Source of the DNA: Thalassomonas actiniarum
GTDB taxonomy: Bacteria; Pseudomonadota; Gammaproteobacteria; Enterobacterales; Alteromonadaceae
Assembly (NCBI RefSeq): GCF_000948975.2
Contig: NZ_CP059735.1
Span: forward strand, 124,001-188,000
DNA length: 64,000 nucleotides
Reading direction: 5' to 3'
The notes under the pieces were generated by a model. The model did no database searches. It was not told where the DNA came from and saw nothing but the letters and a program-made list of their open reading frames with translations. A program made the translations under genes and the position numbers. Positions 9,495-18,724 of this stretch are shown here, in pieces (position 1 is the first letter of the stretch; each line of letters opens with the position of its first letter).

Positions 9495-9923
9495 ATGACG
9501 GAGTTTACACCTTATAGCGCTATTTTCGGGGGCGCACTTTTGGGGCTGTCGGCCCTGCTGCTGCTGGTACTTAATGGCCGGATAGCTGGTATTTCCGGCA
9601 TTATCCGCACAGTGTTGACTACAGGCGATAGCGCGGGAAGCTGGCGTTGGTTTTTTTTGCTGGGCCTGGTGCTGGCGCCTTTATTCGCGCCTTATCATGC
9701 CGGGTTACCTGAAAGTCTCCGGGTCAGCTGGTGGTTGATTTTACCGGCGGGATTCCTGGTGGGGCTGGGCAGTGCTTTGGGAGCCGGCTGTACCAGCGGT
9801 CATGGTATTTGCGGTATAGGGCGCTTGTCAGGGCGCTCTGTGACGGCGACCTTCACTTTTATAGCAACGGCTATGGTGGTGGTGTATTTGCTCAGGCAAC
9901 TGATGTCTGTACTGACAGTTTAA
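9495..9923 (+). CDS. YeeE/YedE-type sulfur transporter, first half
   Basis: A 142-residue membrane protein with about four hydrophobic helices. The conserved GAGCTSGHGICG segment contains the cysteines implicated in passing sulfur compounds such as thiosulfate in TsuA/YeeE proteins. I place the start at ATG 9495, preceded by CTGGAGT, rather than the in-frame TTG at 9465, which lacks a ribosome site and would add charged residues. It pairs with the gene at 9937 to make a two-subunit (PmpA/PmpB-like) transporter. Confidence 0.85.
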   Translation: MTEFTPYSAIFGGALLGLSALLLLVLNGRIAGISGIIRTVLTTGDSAGSWRWFFLLGLVLAPLFAPYHAGLPESLRVSWWLILPAGFLVGLGSALGAGCTSGHGICGIGRLSGRSVTATFTFIATAMVVVYLLRQLMSVLTV

Positions 9924-9936
9924 GGGAGAGGTTAAT

Positions 9937-10356
9937 ATGCAATTATTGATTGCCTTGTTTTGTGGGGTGCTTTTTGGGGTGGGGTTACTGGTTTCGCAAA
10001 TGGCCAACCCGGATAAGGTGCTGAGCTTTTTGGATATCAGCGGCCATTGGGATCCCAGTTTACTGTTGGTGATGGCCAGCGCCTTGCTCGTCTATGTTCC
10101 CGGCTATTTATTGCTGGTCAGGCGGCGGGAAAAACCGCTTGTGGCGGAGGATTTTTCTTTGCCTCAAAAGCGGCAGATCGACAAACCTTTGCTGTTGGGG
10201 GCGGTTGTTTTTGGTACGGGCTGGGGACTGGCCGGGATCTGTCCCGGTCCGGCGGTGGTGAATTTATCCGGCGGTGATGTTAAAATTTTTGCCTTTATTG
10301 CATTCATGCTGGCGGGAATGTGGTGTTCCGGATTGATTTCCCGCTGGAAACCTTGA
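9937..10356 (+). CDS. YeeE/YedE-type sulfur transporter, second half
   Basis: A 139-residue membrane protein with four hydrophobic segments and the family motif GWGLAGICPGPAVV, whose cysteine corresponds to the second half of full-length YeeE. It lies 13 bp after the first-half gene with an AAGGGAGAGG ribosome site, so the two are co-expressed. The split arrangement is common in marine gammaproteobacteria and in BigR operons. Confidence 0.85.
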   Translation: MQLLIALFCGVLFGVGLLVSQMANPDKVLSFLDISGHWDPSLLLVMASALLVYVPGYLLLVRRREKPLVAEDFSLPQKRQIDKPLLLGAVVFGTGWGLAGICPGPAVVNLSGGDVKIFAFIAFMLAGMWCSGLISRWKP

Positions 10357-10446
10357 GTTTTATGCCCGGTTGAGAGGCTGGCATAAGACGCAAGGTAAGC
10401 GCTTAAGCTGATCCGGGGCTTGCAACGATAGCATCTGGAGGTAAGT

Positions 10447-10746
10447 GTGCGGGATTATAGTCAGCTGGAAGCCAGCGCCGGGCAGGCGGTCGCCCTGTTA
10501 AAAGCCATGGGCAACCAGCACCGGCTGATGATTTTGTGCGCCTTGCAGGAAGGAGAGTTATCGGTATCCGAGCTTAATGCCCTGTTTCCCATACCCCAGT
10601 CTTCGCTGTCGCAACACCTGGCCTGGCTGCGCAATCAGGGTTATGTTAAAACCCGGCGTCAGGCACAAACCATTTTTTATGCTTTGGACAGTGAGGAAGT
10701 GGTGGAGGTGATCGCCGTGCTGCACCGGCTTTATTGCAGCGAATAG
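10447..10746 (+). CDS. ArsR-family repressor of the BigR/YgaV/SqrR type
   Basis: A 99-residue winged-helix repressor. It has the ArsR core (MGNQHRLMILCALQEGELSV, then IPQSSLSQHLAWLRNQGYVKTRR) and lacks the metal-binding ELCVCDL box. Cysteines at residues 31 and 97 match the pair that forms a disulfide or polysulfide bridge in BigR/YgaV/SqrR, so it probably senses sulfane sulfur and releases DNA. It starts at GTG 10447 behind ATCTGGAGG. It is downstream of the transporter genes and probably controls both them and the divergent rhodanese through the 9415 operator. Confidence 0.85.
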   Translation: MRDYSQLEASAGQAVALLKAMGNQHRLMILCALQEGELSVSELNALFPIPQSSLSQHLAWLRNQGYVKTRRQAQTIFYALDSEEVVEVIAVLHRLYCSE

Positions 10747-10987
10747 TTCCCTTACGGTTTCGTTGGTTATTTTTCTGACCGGTAAGTTGCCGCTGGCCGG
10801 AATTTTACTGTTCTTTTCACGCTATTTTACCCTTAATCTGCTTTTTCTCCGATCCGGCTAATTCCCGGTTGCTTATCCCCTTGGTTATGGTAGATATAAT
10901 AAGGTAGAGAGGATAAGTGGATAGGAGCAGGTCGAGTGGATATGGCCGCTTGCATGAAGTCGGTTTTTAACAAGGAAAGTTAAAGCT

Positions 10988-12058
10988 ATGTACAATAAAA
11001 TAAAAAATGTACTGATCAATAGCAAAAGCAATGACCTGCACTCGGATGTGGTGACTAAGGTTTTAACCGAAATGGATTGCCGGGTTACCTTATACCAGAG
11101 TGAAAAGCTGGCGATAAACTCAGCCGTTAATTTTAGCCTTAACGGGCAAACCCCCCACCTGGAATATCACTGGGCTGATCAGCTCACCGACTTGTCTGAC
11201 ATTGAGGTTGTTTGGCATCGTCGGCCGCAAACCCCTCTGGTGCCGGGTTATATCGTACCCGAAGATAAAATGTTTGTGCAACAGGAGCTGTGCAGCAGCA
11301 ACCTGGCGTGCCTGGCCTTGCTTGAGCATGCATTCTGGCTGAATCCGCAGGCGGCCGCCATCCGGGCGAATGTAAAACCGTTACAGCTGACTCTTGCCGA
11401 AAAAGTAGGGCTTACTATCCCACAAACCCTGATCAGCAATGATCCTAAGGGCATTAAGGCATTTATCAACTCAGGGCAAGACACCCTCTATAAACCTCTT
11501 AATGCCTTGACCTGGCATGAACAAGGAAGAAATTATGCCACCTATAGTGCCCGGGTAACGGCTGAGCATTTGCCTAATGATACCTTGCTCAGTGCATCTC
11601 CCGGGATATATCAGCGCCTGGTGGACAAGCAATATGAGGTGCGGGCGCAGTTTTTTGGCCGTAGCTATTTTGCCGTCAGCATAGACTCCAACCGCTTGCA
11701 GTACGGGGAGCTCGATTGGCGGTTGCATCAGCATCAGGGCACTTTGTCGGACCCGGTGGAGTTGCCGGATGAAATATACCGGGCGGCCTGCGCCTTGATG
11801 GATGAACTGGATCTGGTGTGCGGCGCTTTTGATTTTATTGTCACCCGGGATAATGACTGGGTATTTTTGGAGGTAAATGAATCGGGACAGTTTTTGTTTC
11901 TTGAACAATGGTGTCCGGAACTGCCACTGCTGGATGCGTTTTGCAAATGTTTGGTCGCTAAGGATAAAGACTTCGCTTATAAACGGGTTCTCCAGCCGAG
12001 AAAGCTTGCCGATGTTCTGGATGATTATCAGTTTGATTTGCAGCTTTATACCGTCTGA
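10988..12058 (+). CDS. MvdC/MvdD-like ATP-grasp ligase (RimK fold), orphan
   Basis: A 356-residue cytoplasmic ATP-grasp enzyme. The N-terminal domain contains VVWHRRP, typical of graspetide-ligase pre-grasp domains. The centre has the ATP-binding lysine in LYKPLN, and the C-terminal part has FDFIVTRDNDWVFLEVNESGQF with the Mg-binding E-x-N. Relatives form ester or amide crosslinks in ribosomally made peptides or add amino acids to proteins. No convincing precursor peptide or second grasp gene flanks it. A 15-codon GTG-initiated open frame (10936-10983) ends 4 bp before the ATG, but it is probably a leader or chance. Function is unassigned beyond the family. Confidence 0.7.
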   Translation: MYNKIKNVLINSKSNDLHSDVVTKVLTEMDCRVTLYQSEKLAINSAVNFSLNGQTPHLEYHWADQLTDLSDIEVVWHRRPQTPLVPGYIVPEDKMFVQQELCSSNLACLALLEHAFWLNPQAAAIRANVKPLQLTLAEKVGLTIPQTLISNDPKGIKAFINSGQDTLYKPLNALTWHEQGRNYATYSARVTAEHLPNDTLLSASPGIYQRLVDKQYEVRAQFFGRSYFAVSIDSNRLQYGELDWRLHQHQGTLSDPVELPDEIYRAACALMDELDLVCGAFDFIVTRDNDWVFLEVNESGQFLFLEQWCPELPLLDAFCKCLVAKDKDFAYKRVLQPRKLADVLDDYQFDLQLYTV

Positions 12059-12256
12059 GTGAGGTTTTATCGCGCAGTTGGCAGCGCCATTTTTATGATT
12101 TGCTTTGATTTAAAGCAGGTTTGTGCCGGTTTGATTTGTTTGCCTGTATCGCTTTTTTGATAAAATTGACGTATTATCCACCATTGATGAACTTCATTGG
12201 TTCATTGTTTTGGGGTTTTAAACCCGGCTTAATCAATATTCAGGAAACGTTTTTTA

Positions 12257-12646
12257 ATGTTACGAGTTTGGATGTCTTATCTGTTTGCTACCTTGATTGC
12301 CTTGCAGTCTGTGCTTGCGATCGCCGATAGTCATCAGGAGCACCAACAACAAAGCGTACATCTTGAATTAAGCCAAGCCCCTGACTCTTCTTTACATCAG
12401 CATGCTGGTGGACTTTCACACCAGGACTCGTTCTCCTTTTCTGGCCAACACCAGGATCATGGGCAAGAGAATGAAGCGGCGCACCCGGATTGCCATCATG
12501 GCCATTGCCACCATCCGGTTCAGGTATTTTTAGCGTTACAAACGGACAAACTTAAACTTGCTGTGACTTCACAACAACTGGCAGAAACCACTTCAAGTTA
12601 CCTTTCAGCCTTGCTGCCACAAGATCAACGACCTCCGATAGCTTAA
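12257..12646 (+). CDS. Small exported His-rich metal-binding protein heading the efflux operon
   Basis: A 129-residue protein with a signal peptide (YLFATLIALQSVLAIA) and many histidines (HQEHQQ, HQHAGG, HPDCHHGHCHHP), suited to binding divalent metals in the periplasm. It precedes the czcC-like gene by about 100 bp, the place occupied by CzcI-type proteins in other czc operons. A buffering or sensing role in heavy-metal resistance is inferred from composition and context only. Confidence 0.6.
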   Translation: MLRVWMSYLFATLIALQSVLAIADSHQEHQQQSVHLELSQAPDSSLHQHAGGLSHQDSFSFSGQHQDHGQENEAAHPDCHHGHCHHPVQVFLALQTDKLKLAVTSQQLAETTSSYLSALLPQDQRPPIA

Positions 12647-12749
12647 TCCTCTTTCCGGGATTTTTTTTTTCCGGATTAAAAATAATTAGTTACCGGGTTA
12701 AATCTCTAGATTCAACCTGCATTATTTTGATTTTTGAGGATGAAATTCG

Positions 12750-14045
12750 ATGAAATTTCACAAAAAGACGACGTTAGCTTTGTTGCTGGCGGGTGCCTTG
12801 GTTCCTGCGTATGGCACAGCTTCGGCTTCAGCACTGGACAGCCGCACAGCACAGGCATTTAGCTCAGCCGAAAAAGGCGGGCAATCCCAGGTATCCTGGG
12901 GATTATGGTTACAACAACAGATTGAGCAACATCCGGATATTATTGCCGCCCAAGCAGCGGTAAACGCCCGGTTGTCAATGGCCGACGGTAAAGATAAAAG
13001 GTTATATAACCCTGAGCTGGCCACGGAATTTGAACAGGAAGGGGCCAATGATAATTTTACTTTGGCTATCAATCAAACCATAGACTGGTGGGATAAGCGC
13101 AGCGTGCGCATGAAGCAGGGGGATTATGACCGCCTGGCGGCCGGGCAGGAATATAAGCAGCTGCTGCAGGAAAAAACCGCCGAGGTGCTGCATAGCCTGG
13201 TGAAATGGCAGTCGGTGAATGCACTGGCGGAGCTGGCCCGCTCCCAGGAAAACCAGCTCAATACCTTGCTCAATCTGGTGGAGCAGCGGCAGGAGTCCGG
13301 TGATTTAAGCCAGGTGGACGCCGAACTTGCTTACCTTAGCCTGTCGCAAAAGCTGAATACCACGGCACAGGCACAGGCTCAGCTGCAGCGGGTAGAAGCC
13401 GGTTTACGTCAGTTATTACCCGGCTGGAACGCCGCCAGTGGCCAAATTCCCGAGCGCTTTTGGTCTTTGGGTGATGTTAATAATCCGGTGAATTTGGATA
13501 ACCACCCGGGGATTTTAGCGGCCAAGGCCAGGTGGCAGGCCTTAAAACAGCAGGCTGTTATCGCCCGGCTGGAAACCAAGGCCGATCCTACCTTTGGTCT
13601 CAGTGCCGGTAAGTCCGGCGGTGATGATGTGGTGGCGTTAAGTTTTTCCATGCCGCTTAATATCAATAATGACTTTAGCAATGAGGCCCGCGCCGCCAAT
13701 CAAGAGGCGGCTTCTGTGGAAGCCTTATATCGCAGTGTTATTCGTAAACAACAATTTTCTTTACAGGCATCACAGGCGGTTTTTCTTGAATACCAAAAGA
13801 AATACCAGCGCTGGTTAGACGTGATGCAGGGGCGCGCCGAGCGCACCAGCCGCTTATTGGCGGCGCAATGGCAAAGTGGTGATATCAGTACCTCGGAATA
13901 TTTACTGGCGTTGCAGCAACGCAGTGAAGGTTTACAGGCGGGTATTGAATTACGTACCGCCTATCAGGGGGCGAAAATCGACTGGTTATTACAAACCGGA
14001 GAAATCGATCTTGTTATCAAACAGCTCTCTGCTGATTCCCTATAA
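12750..14045 (+). CDS. czcC: Outer-membrane factor of the heavy-metal RND efflux pump (CzcC-like)
   Basis: A 431-residue TolC-family protein with a signal peptide (LLLAGALVPAYGTASA) and two long helical repeats rich in Ala/Gln/Leu. It forms the outer-membrane channel for tripartite export. It lies 24 bp upstream of the adaptor gene, the standard CBA order. It is related to CzcC rather than multidrug TolC by operon context. Confidence 0.85.
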   Translation: MKFHKKTTLALLLAGALVPAYGTASASALDSRTAQAFSSAEKGGQSQVSWGLWLQQQIEQHPDIIAAQAAVNARLSMADGKDKRLYNPELATEFEQEGANDNFTLAINQTIDWWDKRSVRMKQGDYDRLAAGQEYKQLLQEKTAEVLHSLVKWQSVNALAELARSQENQLNTLLNLVEQRQESGDLSQVDAELAYLSLSQKLNTTAQAQAQLQRVEAGLRQLLPGWNAASGQIPERFWSLGDVNNPVNLDNHPGILAAKARWQALKQQAVIARLETKADPTFGLSAGKSGGDDVVALSFSMPLNINNDFSNEARAANQEAASVEALYRSVIRKQQFSLQASQAVFLEYQKKYQRWLDVMQGRAERTSRLLAAQWQSGDISTSEYLLALQQRSEGLQAGIELRTAYQGAKIDWLLQTGEIDLVIKQLSADSL

Positions 14046-14069
14046 ATAAAGAATTTTGGATTATTAATC

Positions 14070-15383
14070 ATGAAGATAAAACTAATTACCCTGATCCCGT
14101 TAGTGGCCTTATTCATTTTGACTGCGGGAGCTAATGTTTCTGCTCAGGAACATGATCACCAGCACGGCAAAAGCGAGCCCGGCAAGCAGGTTGCCAGGGA
14201 AAAAGATAACCATGACGGGCATGAGGCTGATAAAGAAAACGGCCATGATCAAGAACATGCAGATCATGATGAAGGCCATGACGGTGAGCATGATGATCAT
14301 GGAGCCGCGGGCGCTGATGATCACGGGGAAGAAGACGGCCACGGCCATGGAGAAGAAGGTGAAGGCAGTGAAGTCAGCCTTTCCGGGCAGCAAATTAAAT
14401 TAGCCGGTATCGAGGTGGAAACTGCTAACGCCGCTATCATGGACTACCAGTTATATGCCCCGGGTGAAGTGAAAGCCAACGGTTATACCAGTTATCTTGT
14501 CTCGCCGCGGGTGGATTCCGTGGTGCTGCGCCGCCATGTCGGGCTTGGCGCTCATGTCGAAAAAGGCCAGCCTTTGGTGACCCTGTTCAGCGAAACCGTG
14601 GCAGAAGCCCAGGCGAGTTTCCGCGTTGCCAGTTCAGAATGGCAACGTATTCAAAAATTAGGCAAGAAATCTGTTGGCGATAAGCGTTATATCAGCGGCC
14701 AGTCGGCTTATGATGCCGCCCTTGGCCGTTTGCAGGCCTATGGTTTATCCAAAGCGGCTATCGCTTCGCTGGCGAAAAGCGCCCAGCCGTTGGGAGAATA
14801 TACCTTGTCCGCCATCAGTGACGGGGCGATTTTATCGGATGATTTCCAGCAGGGGCAAAGGGTGGAACCCGGCGAATCCCTGATGGTGGTTGCCGATGAG
14901 CATACCTTGTGGATTGAAGCCCGCCTGGCCCCCAATACCCAGCTGGACTTACCGGTTGGTACCCTGGCGAAAGTGAAAGTCGGCGATAACTATTTTACCG
15001 CTAAGGTGACCCAGGAAGCCCATACCATAGATTTGCTCACCCGTACCCGTATCGTGCGCCTGGAAGTCGCCAATGATAACCACCTGTTGCATTCCGGCAT
15101 GTTTGCCGATGTCTATTTTTCCTTAAAAAGCCGTGAGCCGGTAGTGGCCGTGCCTGAAACCGCGCTGATGCGCAGCAGTGACGGCGACTGGGTGGTGTTT
15201 ATTGAAGATGAGCCGAAATCATTTCTGATGCAGGAAGTGGTGCTGGGACGCTCTTTTAATAATGTTGCCGGTCAGTGGCGTGAAATTAAGGGGGTAGCGG
15301 CCAATAGCCGTATTGTCACCAAAGGGGCGTTTTTTATTGCATCACAACTGGCGAAAGGCGGTTTCGACCCGCATAACCACTAA
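14070..15383 (+). CDS. czcB: Periplasmic adaptor of the heavy-metal RND pump (CzcB-like), His/Asp-rich N-terminus
   Basis: A 437-residue membrane-fusion protein. After a signal peptide (TLIPLVALFILTAGANVSA) comes a disordered stretch at about residues 27-95, packed with His, Asp and Glu (HDHQHGK, HDGEHDDHG, GHGHGEEG), that should bind metal ions. The barrel-sandwich and beta-barrel domains follow (SPRVDSVVLRRHVGLGAHVE, then EPGESLMVVADEHTLWIEARL). It hands metal to the RND subunit. It is co-transcribed with its neighbours (24-bp gaps). Confidence 0.88.
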   Translation: MKIKLITLIPLVALFILTAGANVSAQEHDHQHGKSEPGKQVAREKDNHDGHEADKENGHDQEHADHDEGHDGEHDDHGAAGADDHGEEDGHGHGEEGEGSEVSLSGQQIKLAGIEVETANAAIMDYQLYAPGEVKANGYTSYLVSPRVDSVVLRRHVGLGAHVEKGQPLVTLFSETVAEAQASFRVASSEWQRIQKLGKKSVGDKRYISGQSAYDAALGRLQAYGLSKAAIASLAKSAQPLGEYTLSAISDGAILSDDFQQGQRVEPGESLMVVADEHTLWIEARLAPNTQLDLPVGTLAKVKVGDNYFTAKVTQEAHTIDLLTRTRIVRLEVANDNHLLHSGMFADVYFSLKSREPVVAVPETALMRSSDGDWVVFIEDEPKSFLMQEVVLGRSFNNVAGQWREIKGVAANSRIVTKGAFFIASQLAKGGFDPHNH

Positions 15384-15406
15384 GTTTTAACCTAAGGAGA
15401 CGGCTA

Positions 15407-18400
15407 ATGTTGAATCGTTTGATCGACTGGGCGGTCACCAACCGGTTATTGGTGGTGATTGCTTTACTGACACTTATTGTGAGCAGTGTTTTTATTATTC
15501 CAAAATTAAACCTGGATGCCTTTCCGGATGTGACCAACGTTCAGGTGGCGATAAATACCGAAGCGCCGGGGCTGGCGGCGGAGGAAGTGGAGCAGTTGAT
15601 CACTTTCCCGATCGAGTCGGTGATGTACGCCTTGCCGGATGTGGAAGAGGTACGTTCTATTTCCAAAACCGGCTTGTCCGGCATTACCGTGGTCTTTCGG
15701 GAAGGCACAGATATTTATTTTGCCCGCCAGCTGGTGTTCGAGCGCTTGCAGGCGGCAAAAGAGCTGATCCCGCAAGGGGTAGGTACGCCGGAAATCGGCC
15801 CCAATACCTCGGGGCTGGGGCAGGTATACCAGTATCTGCTGCTGGCAGACCCGGAGTCGGGTTATGACGCTATGGCGCTGCGCAGCCTTAACGACTGGGT
15901 GGTGAAACTGCTGCTGATGCCGGTAGACGGTGTTACCGATGTCTTGTCTTTTGGCGGCGATGTTAAGCAATACCAGGTGAATGTTAACCCGGCCCGTATG
16001 CTGGCCTATCAGCTGACCCAGGAAGATGTCGTTGCGGCACTGGAGCAGAATAACCAGAATGCCGGCGGCTGGTATATGAACCGCGGCCAGGAGCAACTGG
16101 TGATCCGTGGTATGGGCTGGTTAAGCCCGCAGCAGGAGGGGCTGGCGCAAATTCGCCAGATACCGTTAAAAACCGTGGACGGTGTTGTGGTGACCGTTAA
16201 TGATGTTGCCCATGTCACCCTGGGCAGTGAAATTCGCCAGGGGGCAGTGACTATGACCCGGCGCGAGGTAGATGGCAAGGTATCTGCTTTAGGAGAGGTG
16301 GTTTCCGGTATCGTATTAAAACGTATGGGGGCCAATACCAAGTCGACCATAGACGGCATCAATGCCAGGGAAACCCTGATCAACCAGGCCCTGCCTGAAG
16401 GCGTGCGCTTTGAAGTTTTTTATGACCAGGCGGACTTGATCACCCAGGCGGTGGATACGGTCGTCAATGCCCTGTTGCTGGCCTTTGTCTTTATTATTGT
16501 TGTGCTGGCACTGTTTTTAATGAACCTGCGCGCCACCTTTTTGGTGCTGATTTCCATCCCGATTTCCATCGGTATCGCCTTGATGACCATGGCCTGGAGC
16601 GGTTTGTCGGCAAACCTGATGTCCCTTGGTGGTATCGCGGTAGCCATAGGTATGCTGGTGGACGGCTCTGTGGTGATGGTGGAAAACATGTTTAAACACC
16701 TGACCCGGGAGGAAAATGCTTTACACAGCAATAACGCCATGGGTTTGCGTTTAAAGGCTGCCGGACAGGAAGTGGTGCGGCCGATCTTTTTTGCCGCCGC
16801 TATTATCCTGGTGGTCTTTATGCCGTTATTCAGCTTTGAAGGGGTTGAAGCCAAGTTATTCCAGCCGATGGCCGTCAGCATCATGCTGGCGATAGTGGCG
16901 GCGGTAGTGGTTGCCCTGATAGTGGTGCCGGCCCTGGCCACTTACCTGTTCAAAAATGGCGTCACCCAGCGGGAAAGCCTGTTGTTAAACCCTCTGGATA
17001 AGCTGTACAGGAAGACATTGGTTTTAGCCTTGAGCAAAACCGGGGTAGTGGTCGGTTTTGCTGTGGTGCTCTTGGTGTCGGCTTTAGCTGTGGTGCCCAG
17101 GTTGGGCACGGAATTTGTGCCTGAACTGGAAGAGGGCACCATTAACTTAAGGGTGACGCTGGCACCGTCTTCGAGCCTGGAAACCGCCTTATCGGTGGCG
17201 CCGGAGCTGGAGAAAATGTTGCTGGAATTCCCGGAAGTCAATTATGCCCTGAGCCGGATTGGCCGGGCGGAAATTGGCGGCGATCCCGAGCCGGTCAATA
17301 ATATCGAGATTTATCTTGGTCTTAAACCTGTAGGTGAATGGACCAGCGCCGAAGACCGCTACCAGCTGCAGGCCTTGATGGAAATGAAGCTGGAACAATA
17401 TCCCGGCTTATTGCTGAATTTTTCCCAGCCGATAGCCACCCGGGTGGATGAGTTATTATCCGGGGTTAAGGCACAGCTGGCGATCAAGCTATTTGGCTCA
17501 GATCTTAAGGTGCTGGCGGCCAAAGGGCAGGAAATTGAGCAGGCGGTGAAAACCGTGACCGGCGCTAAAGATGTTGCCATGGAGCAGATTGCCGGTGAAG
17601 CCCAGCTAGTGATCAAACCTAAACGCCAGCAGCTGTCCCGCTACGGCTTATCCGTGGGCGATGTCATGGAAGTGGTCAGTGACGGTTTGGGGGGCCGGGA
17701 AGCCGGGCAGATCATCAATGCCAATGAGAGATATGATATTTATGTGCGCCTGCAGGAGAGCTTCAGGAAAGATCAGCAGGCGATATCTGAGCTCAGGTTA
17801 CAATCGCCTACCGGCGCCTGGGTGCGCCTGGCGGATGTTGCCGAGGTCAGCATAGAGGCGGGACCGCCGCAGGTGCGCCGCGATGATGTCCAGCGCCGGG
17901 TTGTGGTGCAGGCCAATGTCCAGGGCCGTGATATGGGCAGCGTAGTGGCGGATATTCGTCAGGCCATCGCTGCCCAGGTGCAGCTGCCGCCGGGTTATTC
18001 GGTGGATATCGGCGGCCAGTTTGAAAGCCAGCAGAGGGCGCAGAAGCGCCTGTCGCTGGTGGTGCCGGTGTCGCTGGCGTTGATTGCCTTGCTGCTGTAT
18101 TTTGCCTTCAGCTCTTTTGGCCAGGCGATGCTGATCCTGGTGAATGTGCCGTTGGCGGTGATCGGCGGTATTTTCTCTTTATATGTTTCCGGTCAGTATC
18201 TGTCGGTGCCCAGCTCGGTTGGTTTTATCACCTTGTTCGGTGTTGCCGTGCTGAACGGTGTGGTGATGGTGGAGAGCATCAATCAAAGGGTCAAAGACGG
18301 CCTGGCAGTCAAAGATGCGGTATTTGACGGCGCCAGCTCACGGCTGCGTCCGGTATTGATGACGGCGATCACTTCCGCCTTAGGTTTAATTCCTATGTTG

Positions 18401-18547
18401 TTATCCGACGGGGTCGGTGCGGAAATACAAAAACCCCTGGCCACGGTTATTGTCGGCGGTCTGGTAACCGCCACCCTGTTAACCCTGTTCGTCTTGCCGG
18501 TATTGTATAGCTGGTTTTCCAAAGGTAAGTTAGCGGATATGCGTTAA
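15407..18547 (+). CDS. czcA: Heavy-metal efflux RND transporter (CzcA/HME family)
   Basis: A 1046-residue inner-membrane proton-driven metal exporter with 12 predicted helices and two large periplasmic loops. It begins MLNRLIDWAVTNRLLVV and has the RND motif around residues 409-425 (AVAIGMLVDGSVVMVEN). In Co/Zn/Cd pumps this reads DFGxxxDGAVVxxEN. Here the first Asp is Ala, while the second Asp and the Glu remain, so metal specificity should not be copied from CzcA. CusA-like pumps also begin this motif with Ala, but have DAA where this has DGS. It is the last gene of the operon, followed by a strong terminator. Confidence 0.88.
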   Translation: MLNRLIDWAVTNRLLVVIALLTLIVSSVFIIPKLNLDAFPDVTNVQVAINTEAPGLAAEEVEQLITFPIESVMYALPDVEEVRSISKTGLSGITVVFREGTDIYFARQLVFERLQAAKELIPQGVGTPEIGPNTSGLGQVYQYLLLADPESGYDAMALRSLNDWVVKLLLMPVDGVTDVLSFGGDVKQYQVNVNPARMLAYQLTQEDVVAALEQNNQNAGGWYMNRGQEQLVIRGMGWLSPQQEGLAQIRQIPLKTVDGVVVTVNDVAHVTLGSEIRQGAVTMTRREVDGKVSALGEVVSGIVLKRMGANTKSTIDGINARETLINQALPEGVRFEVFYDQADLITQAVDTVVNALLLAFVFIIVVLALFLMNLRATFLVLISIPISIGIALMTMAWSGLSANLMSLGGIAVAIGMLVDGSVVMVENMFKHLTREENALHSNNAMGLRLKAAGQEVVRPIFFAAAIILVVFMPLFSFEGVEAKLFQPMAVSIMLAIVAAVVVALIVVPALATYLFKNGVTQRESLLLNPLDKLYRKTLVLALSKTGVVVGFAVVLLVSALAVVPRLGTEFVPELEEGTINLRVTLAPSSSLETALSVAPELEKMLLEFPEVNYALSRIGRAEIGGDPEPVNNIEIYLGLKPVGEWTSAEDRYQLQALMEMKLEQYPGLLLNFSQPIATRVDELLSGVKAQLAIKLFGSDLKVLAAKGQEIEQAVKTVTGAKDVAMEQIAGEAQLVIKPKRQQLSRYGLSVGDVMEVVSDGLGGREAGQIINANERYDIYVRLQESFRKDQQAISELRLQSPTGAWVRLADVAEVSIEAGPPQVRRDDVQRRVVVQANVQGRDMGSVVADIRQAIAAQVQLPPGYSVDIGGQFESQQRAQKRLSLVVPVSLALIALLLYFAFSSFGQAMLILVNVPLAVIGGIFSLYVSGQYLSVPSSVGFITLFGVAVLNGVVMVESINQRVKDGLAVKDAVFDGASSRLRPVLMTAITSALGLIPMLLSDGVGAEIQKPLATVIVGGLVTATLLTLFVLPVLYSWFSKGKLADMR

Positions 18548-18579
18548 CCTGACAGATCAGTTTTAACTAACTTCTTGTA

Positions 18580-18620
18580 AACTCCCCTTTAATGGTTAAT
18601 TAAAGGGGAGTTTTTATTTC
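18580..18620 (+). terminator. Intrinsic terminator of the metal efflux operon
   Basis: A long AACTCCCCTTTAAT / ATTAAAGGGGAGTT stem with a 5-nt loop is followed by TTTATTT, 30 bp after the czcA-like stop. Confidence 0.88.
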
Positions 18621-18724
18621 AACTGCTGGTTTTATAAAAAAGTGTAACCGATTACACTGAAGAATTTCTGCGCCTTGCCGACATATAAGCATTCAATAAG
18701 AGTTTTTGCCTTATCCGGTATTTA

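Noticed and set aside
10936-10983. 15-codon peptide as a graspetide precursor for the ATP-grasp ligase
   Set aside because: Too short, and it has no leader plus core with repeated Thr/Ser and Glu/Asp; more likely a chance frame or a translational leader.
12121-12330. 69-codon frame overlapping the start of the His-rich protein gene
   Set aside because: It overlaps the better-supported signal-peptide gene at 12257 in another frame and has no ribosome site.
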